Source of the DNA: Polynucleobacter paludilacus
GTDB lineage: Bacteria; Pseudomonadota; Gammaproteobacteria; Burkholderiales; Burkholderiaceae
Assembly (NCBI RefSeq): GCF_018687595.1
Contig: NZ_CP061298.1
Span: forward strand, 62,001 to 126,000
Length of the DNA stretch: 64,000 nucleotides
Direction: 5' to 3'
Numbering within the stretch: the stretch's first letter is position 1; each line of letters begins with the position of its first letter. Below are positions 60,900 to 64,000 of the stretch, piece after piece. A model generated the notes under the pieces. It did not search any database, had not been told where the DNA came from, and worked only from the letters and a program-made list of their open reading frames with translations. Both the position numbers and the translations under genes were made by a program.

Positions 60900-61979
60900 T
60901 TAGTTATCGCCTAAGGCTGCTAAGAGTTCGGCTTGGTGTTCAGATGCCAGAGCATTACACAGATCATCTAGATCACCATCCATCATGGCATCAATTTTAT
61001 AGAGCGTGAGATTGATGCGGTGGTCGGTAATCCGACCTTGCGGGAAGTTGTAGGTCCGAATACGATCACTGCGATCACCCGAGCCAATCAGAGACTTACG
61101 CGTTTGTGCTTCAAGCTGATGCTTCTCGCGTTGCCGCGCATCCATAATGCGGGATACCAAGACCTTCATGGCCTGCTCTCTATTGCGATGCTGACTGCGA
61201 TCATCCTGGCATTCAACTACTGTCCCAGTTGGTAAGTGGGTAATCCGGACTGCCGAGTCGGTCTTATTAATATGCTGACCGCCTGCACCAGATGCTCTGA
61301 AAGTATCAATACGCAGTTCAGCGGGATTGATTTTGACGGCTTCCAATTCATCTGCCTCCGGCATCACAGCTACAGTGCAGGCTGACGTATGAATGCGTCC
61401 CTGCGTTTCGGTTTGGGGAACTCGCTGAACACGATGACCGCCGGATTCAAACTTCAGCCTTGAGTAGACTGACTGTCCAACCAGGCGGAGCACGACTTCT
61501 TTGTAGCCACCCAAGTCTGACTCAGCTGAACTGACTACCTCGACTTTCCAGCCCTGTCTTTCTGCGAAGCGCGTGTACATTCTGAGTAGGTCTCCTGCAA
61601 AGAGGGCGCTTTCGTCACCACCAGTACCCGCTCTAATTTCTAAGAAGACATTACGCTCATCATTTTCATCTTTAGGCAACAAGAGTTTTTGTAAGACAGC
61701 CTCCAGCTCTGCCATCGTTGCTAAAGCTCTTTTTTGCTCTTCATCTGCAAAGTCTTTCATTTCAGGATCTTTACGCATTTCTTCTGCCGCCTCAGAATCC
61801 GCTTCAGCTTGTTTATAAAGACCAAATTGCTCAACGACTGAGGCAATATCTGCATGCTCACGAGTGAGCTTGCGATAGATGTCCATGTCTTTCGTGGACT
61901 CTTCAGTGGTTAAGAGGGAATTGAGTTCAGCTAAGCGTGTATCGAGATGGTCTAGCTTAGCCCGCATGCTGGGCTTCAT
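60900..61979 (-). CDS. prfA: Peptide chain release factor 1
   Basis: Reads UAA and UAG stop codons. It has 359 residues. The GGQ motif is in [17 protein letters not shown] (about 229-245). The codon-recognition tripeptide is Pro-Gln-Thr (residues 188-190) in [15 protein letters not shown], where E. coli has Pro-Ala-Thr. Otherwise normal. Its ATG abuts the hemA stop without gap, so the operon hemA-prfA-prmC is as in enterobacteria. Confidence 0.96.
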   Translation of the reverse strand: MKPSMRAKLDHLDTRLAELNSLLTTEESTKDMDIYRKLTREHADIASVVEQFGLYKQAEADSEAAEEMRKDPEMKDFADEEQKRALATMAELEAVLQKLLLPKDENDERNVFLEIRAGTGGDESALFAGDLLRMYTRFAERQGWKVEVVSSAESDLGGYKEVVLRLVGQSVYSRLKFESGGHRVQRVPQTETQGRIHTSACTVAVMPEADELEAVKINPAELRIDTFRASGAGGQHINKTDSAVRITHLPTGTVVECQDDRSQHRNREQAMKVLVSRIMDARQREKHQLEAQTRKSLIGSGDRSDRIRTYNFPQGRITDHRINLTLYKIDAMMDGDLDDLCNALASEHQAELLAALGDN

Positions 61980-63296
61980 TTAATGATCTTCTGGCTTAGT
62001 CTGTGAGGCAAATAATTTAGGAAGGAGCTTAATCAGGACATCACGCTCAGCCCCATTGGAATGTTGTAAAGCATGTAGAGAGCCATGTAAAAACTTATTT
62101 GTAAGACCTTGTGCCATGGCTTGTAGGACTTCTTGAGGATCATCACCGCGCATGAGGCGCTTCATCGCGCGCTCTAATTCCAGTTGACGCAGTTGCTCAC
62201 CTTGTTGCTGAATATCTTGAATCAGCGGGACAGCATTGCGACCTTGCATCCAATGCATAAAGTTGCCCACGCGATCTTCAATAATCGCTTCTGCCTGACT
62301 TACTGCCGCTTGACGCAAAGAGGCGCCTGTCTGAATCATGACGCCTAAGTCATCAACGGTATAAAGATACACATCATTTAGGCGAGCAATTTCAGGTTCA
62401 AAATCTCGTGGCACCGCTAAGTCAATCATGACCATTGGCTTATGACGGCGATGCTTAAGAGCGCTCTCTACTAGGCCTAAACCAATAATCGGTAGGGAGG
62501 AAGCGGTGCTGGAGACGACGATGTCAAACTCATGCAGACGATGGGATAGCTCAGAAAGCTTAAAAGATTCCGCTTCAATATCTTGATTGGCAATCGAGTC
62601 AGCCAGTTCTTGGCCACGCTCAATAGTCCGATTTGCAATGGCAACACTTTTCGGCTTCTGTGCAACAAAGTGCGTGGCACATAAATTGATCATTTCACCA
62701 GCACCAATAAATAGCACGCGCTGATCTTGTATGGTTTCAAAAATTCGCTCTGACAAACGTACTGCTGCAGCTGCCATAGAAATCGAGTGTGCACCAATTT
62801 CAGTAGTGCCACGGACTTCTTTAGCGACTGCAAAAGTTTTCTGAAAGAGTTGATTGAGATAGGTGCCTAATACGCCAGCATCATTTGCGGTGCGAACGGC
62901 ATCCTTCATTTGCCCAAGGATTTGGGTTTCACCAATCACCATGGAGTCGAGTCCACAGGCTACTCTAAAAGCGTGTCTGACTGCTTCAGATTGTGGCAAT
63001 GAATAAATATGGGGTTGCAAGCTACTGGGGGCTAGGCCTTGGGTTTTCGCTAACCAGTCAAAAGTGGCCTCATGTAAGACGTTGGCAGCATCAGAATCAT
63101 TAGCGGCACAATAGACTTCAGTGCGATTGCAGGTTGACAGAATGGTTGCTTCTGGCAGCCCGGCCTGATTCGCGCCAACGAGATGTTGGCGAAGGTTATG
63201 CAACGCTTCTTGAAGAAATTCAGGGTCAAAGGCAACTTTTTCCCGAATGGCGACCGGCGCTGTGTGATGATTGATGCCGAGTGTCAACAACTTCAT
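61980..63296 (-). CDS. hemA: Glutamyl-tRNA reductase
   Basis: First step of C5-type tetrapyrrole synthesis: Glu-tRNA to glutamate-1-semialdehyde. The start is ATG 63296 (438 residues, [20 protein letters not shown]); the frame continues to 63329 but without a better start. Catalytic Cys in [13 protein letters not shown] (about residue 55), [15 protein letters not shown] (about 105-119), NADPH-binding [13 protein letters not shown], and the C-terminal dimer helix. Its product pathway continues through hemB (10819). Same transcript as prfA and prmC. Confidence 0.97.
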   Translation of the reverse strand: MKLLTLGINHHTAPVAIREKVAFDPEFLQEALHNLRQHLVGANQAGLPEATILSTCNRTEVYCAANDSDAANVLHEATFDWLAKTQGLAPSSLQPHIYSLPQSEAVRHAFRVACGLDSMVIGETQILGQMKDAVRTANDAGVLGTYLNQLFQKTFAVAKEVRGTTEIGAHSISMAAAAVRLSERIFETIQDQRVLFIGAGEMINLCATHFVAQKPKSVAIANRTIERGQELADSIANQDIEAESFKLSELSHRLHEFDIVVSSTASSLPIIGLGLVESALKHRRHKPMVMIDLAVPRDFEPEIARLNDVYLYTVDDLGVMIQTGASLRQAAVSQAEAIIEDRVGNFMHWMQGRNAVPLIQDIQQQGEQLRQLELERAMKRLMRGDDPQEVLQAMAQGLTNKFLHGSLHALQHSNGAERDVLIKLLPKLFASQTKPEDH

Positions 63297-63327
63297 AATG
63301 GTAATTATAGATTTGAAGACGCTAATC

Positions 63328-63597
63328 ATGGGGGTTGCAATGGGGTTTTTGGCTTTTCTGGTGATCGGGGGCGGTTCTAGCTTTGCTAGTTGGGTTTTCT
63401 ACCCCCGGCGATCCTTGCGTCCAACCCCAATTTATCGCCTGCTAGGCGCCATTTTGCTGGGTTTTCTAGTGGCTTTGGGAAGTTCCTATATCGGTCAAAT
63501 AGGACATTTTTACCAACCTGGCCAGATGCTGGAGTGGTTTAGCGCTATTGTTACTTCTGCTATCGCAGGGGCAGTCTGGGCAGCCTTATTCAAATAA
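63328..63597 (+). CDS. Small membrane protein, GlsB/YeaQ-like
   Basis: An 89-residue, very hydrophobic protein if the ATG at 63328 is used; starts at 63271 and 63298 are also open. Two or three hydrophobic helices with Gly pairs ([20 protein letters not shown], then [21 protein letters not shown], then [20 protein letters not shown]) resemble transglycosylase-associated GlsB/YeaQ proteins, but the match is only by character. It is divergent from hemA and overlaps the ung end by 12 bases. Confidence 0.5.
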   Translation: MGVAMGFLAFLVIGGGSSFASWVFYPRRSLRPTPIYRLLGAILLGFLVALGSSYIGQIGHFYQPGQMLEWFSAIVTSAIAGAVWAALFK

Positions 63598-64000
63598 ACC
63601 TCCCTGTGTGCCAGTTGGTTTCTGATCTGCCTTAACCCAAACAATCGAAGATTGCTGATGGCTGTCGAGCCACTGATTGGCTTTTGTGAAATGCCCACAG
63701 CTTTCTTGCCCGCCGAGTTTTAAAAAAGGACGATCGGTTTTATATACCCCAAGTCCAGAAGGGTGGGAAGCACACAAGACCAATTGATCTCTGCTTGGTT
63801 CAATCAGGCTCAATTTCGATTGCGCATGACCACCCCAAAGCATCCAAACTAGACCAGCCCTCTGGATGGCTAAAGAGTGAATTAATGCATTTATCAGAGA
63901 GCTCCAGCCTAAATTGGTATGGCTTCCGGCTTCGCCCAGTCTTACACTGAGTGCCGTATTGAGTAAGAGAACACCTTGCGAGGCCCAATGATGCAAATCG
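63586..64000 (-). CDS. ung: Uracil-DNA glycosylase, 5' part outside window
   Basis: C-terminal 138 or so residues of family 1 UDG, which removes uracil from DNA. The window edge cuts the gene; visible parts are HHWASQGVLLLNTALSV, the LGWSSLI segment, VWMLWGGHAQSK, and the active-site His and minor-groove Leu loop in SHPSGLGVYKT, followed by CGHFTKANQWL. The loop differs from the common HPSPLS and is about 10 residues longer before GHF. No internal stop. Confidence 0.88.
   Translation of the reverse strand, partial: DLHHWASQGVLLLNTALSVRLGEAGSHTNLGWSSLINALIHSLAIQRAGLVWMLWGGHAQSKLSLIEPSRDQLVLCASHPSGLGVYKTDRPFLKLGGQESCGHFTKANQWLDSHQQSSIVWVKADQKPTGTQGGLFE

Overview
The window reads as a continuous chromosomal segment of a free-living betaproteobacterium of the Burkholderiales, most likely Polynucleobacter or a close relative. 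The reasons are the gene order (infA between secY and rpmJ; rplQ followed by cutA, dsbD, hemB, engB and cytochrome c4; mlaFEDACB followed by an ABC-2 exporter, ibaG, murA and the his genes; petABC followed by sspA and sspB), a Burkholderiales-type trimeric porin, a PHA phasin, moderate GC by eye (not computed), and very tight packing. The genus is an inference; the class is well supported by gene order. No stretch longer than 300 bases lacks a gene. The longest gaps are the porin leader (45423-45629) and the phasin leader (57590-57752).

Layout. 1-8762: the spc and alpha ribosomal operons, rplN (cut by the window edge) to rplQ, including secY, infA, rpmJ and rpoA, ending in an intrinsic terminator. 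8832-16883: housekeeping genes for metal and redox handling and biosynthesis (cutA, dsbD, hemB, engB, cytochrome c4, lysA, an LptM-like lipoprotein, cyaY, aroB, aroK). 16896-18682: a very short secretin and a GspC/PilP-like membrane protein at the place where many relatives carry pilMNOPQ. 18786-28254: mrcA, a REP-associated Y1 transposase with a terminal inverted repeat, and glutamate synthase gltBD.

28263-43959: an almost gap-free same-strand run covering outer-membrane lipid transport (mlaFEDACB), an ABC-2 exporter, ibaG, murA, the whole histidine pathway (hisG, D, B, H, A, F, I, E), hinT and tatABC. Only hisC (37205-38272) lies on the other strand. HisG is the short form, which needs HisZ; HisZ is not in the window. 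43956-51663: a Sel1-repeat protein, a porin, a DegS/HtrA-like protease, mscL and the cytochrome bc1 complex petABC. 51719-52765: sspA and sspB.

52785-57589 is the one region that looks accessory. It holds an FkbM-type methyltransferase, tRNA-Thr(TGT), a DUF5672-like protein, two DxD glycosyltransferase-like proteins and an MHS-family transporter. It is AT-richer by eye, and gene orientations are mixed. 57753-64000 returns to core genes: phasin, rmuC, grxD, prmC, prfA, hemA, a small membrane protein and the 3' part of ung.

How they work together: most of the window is translation, envelope building (Mla, MurA, PBP1A, Tat, secretin), respiration (bc1, c4, DsbD) and amino-acid synthesis (His, Lys, aromatic, Glu). 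No CRISPR array, prophage, rRNA or complete insertion sequence was seen. The best candidates for something undescribed are the reduced secretin pair and the small glycan island at tRNA-Thr.
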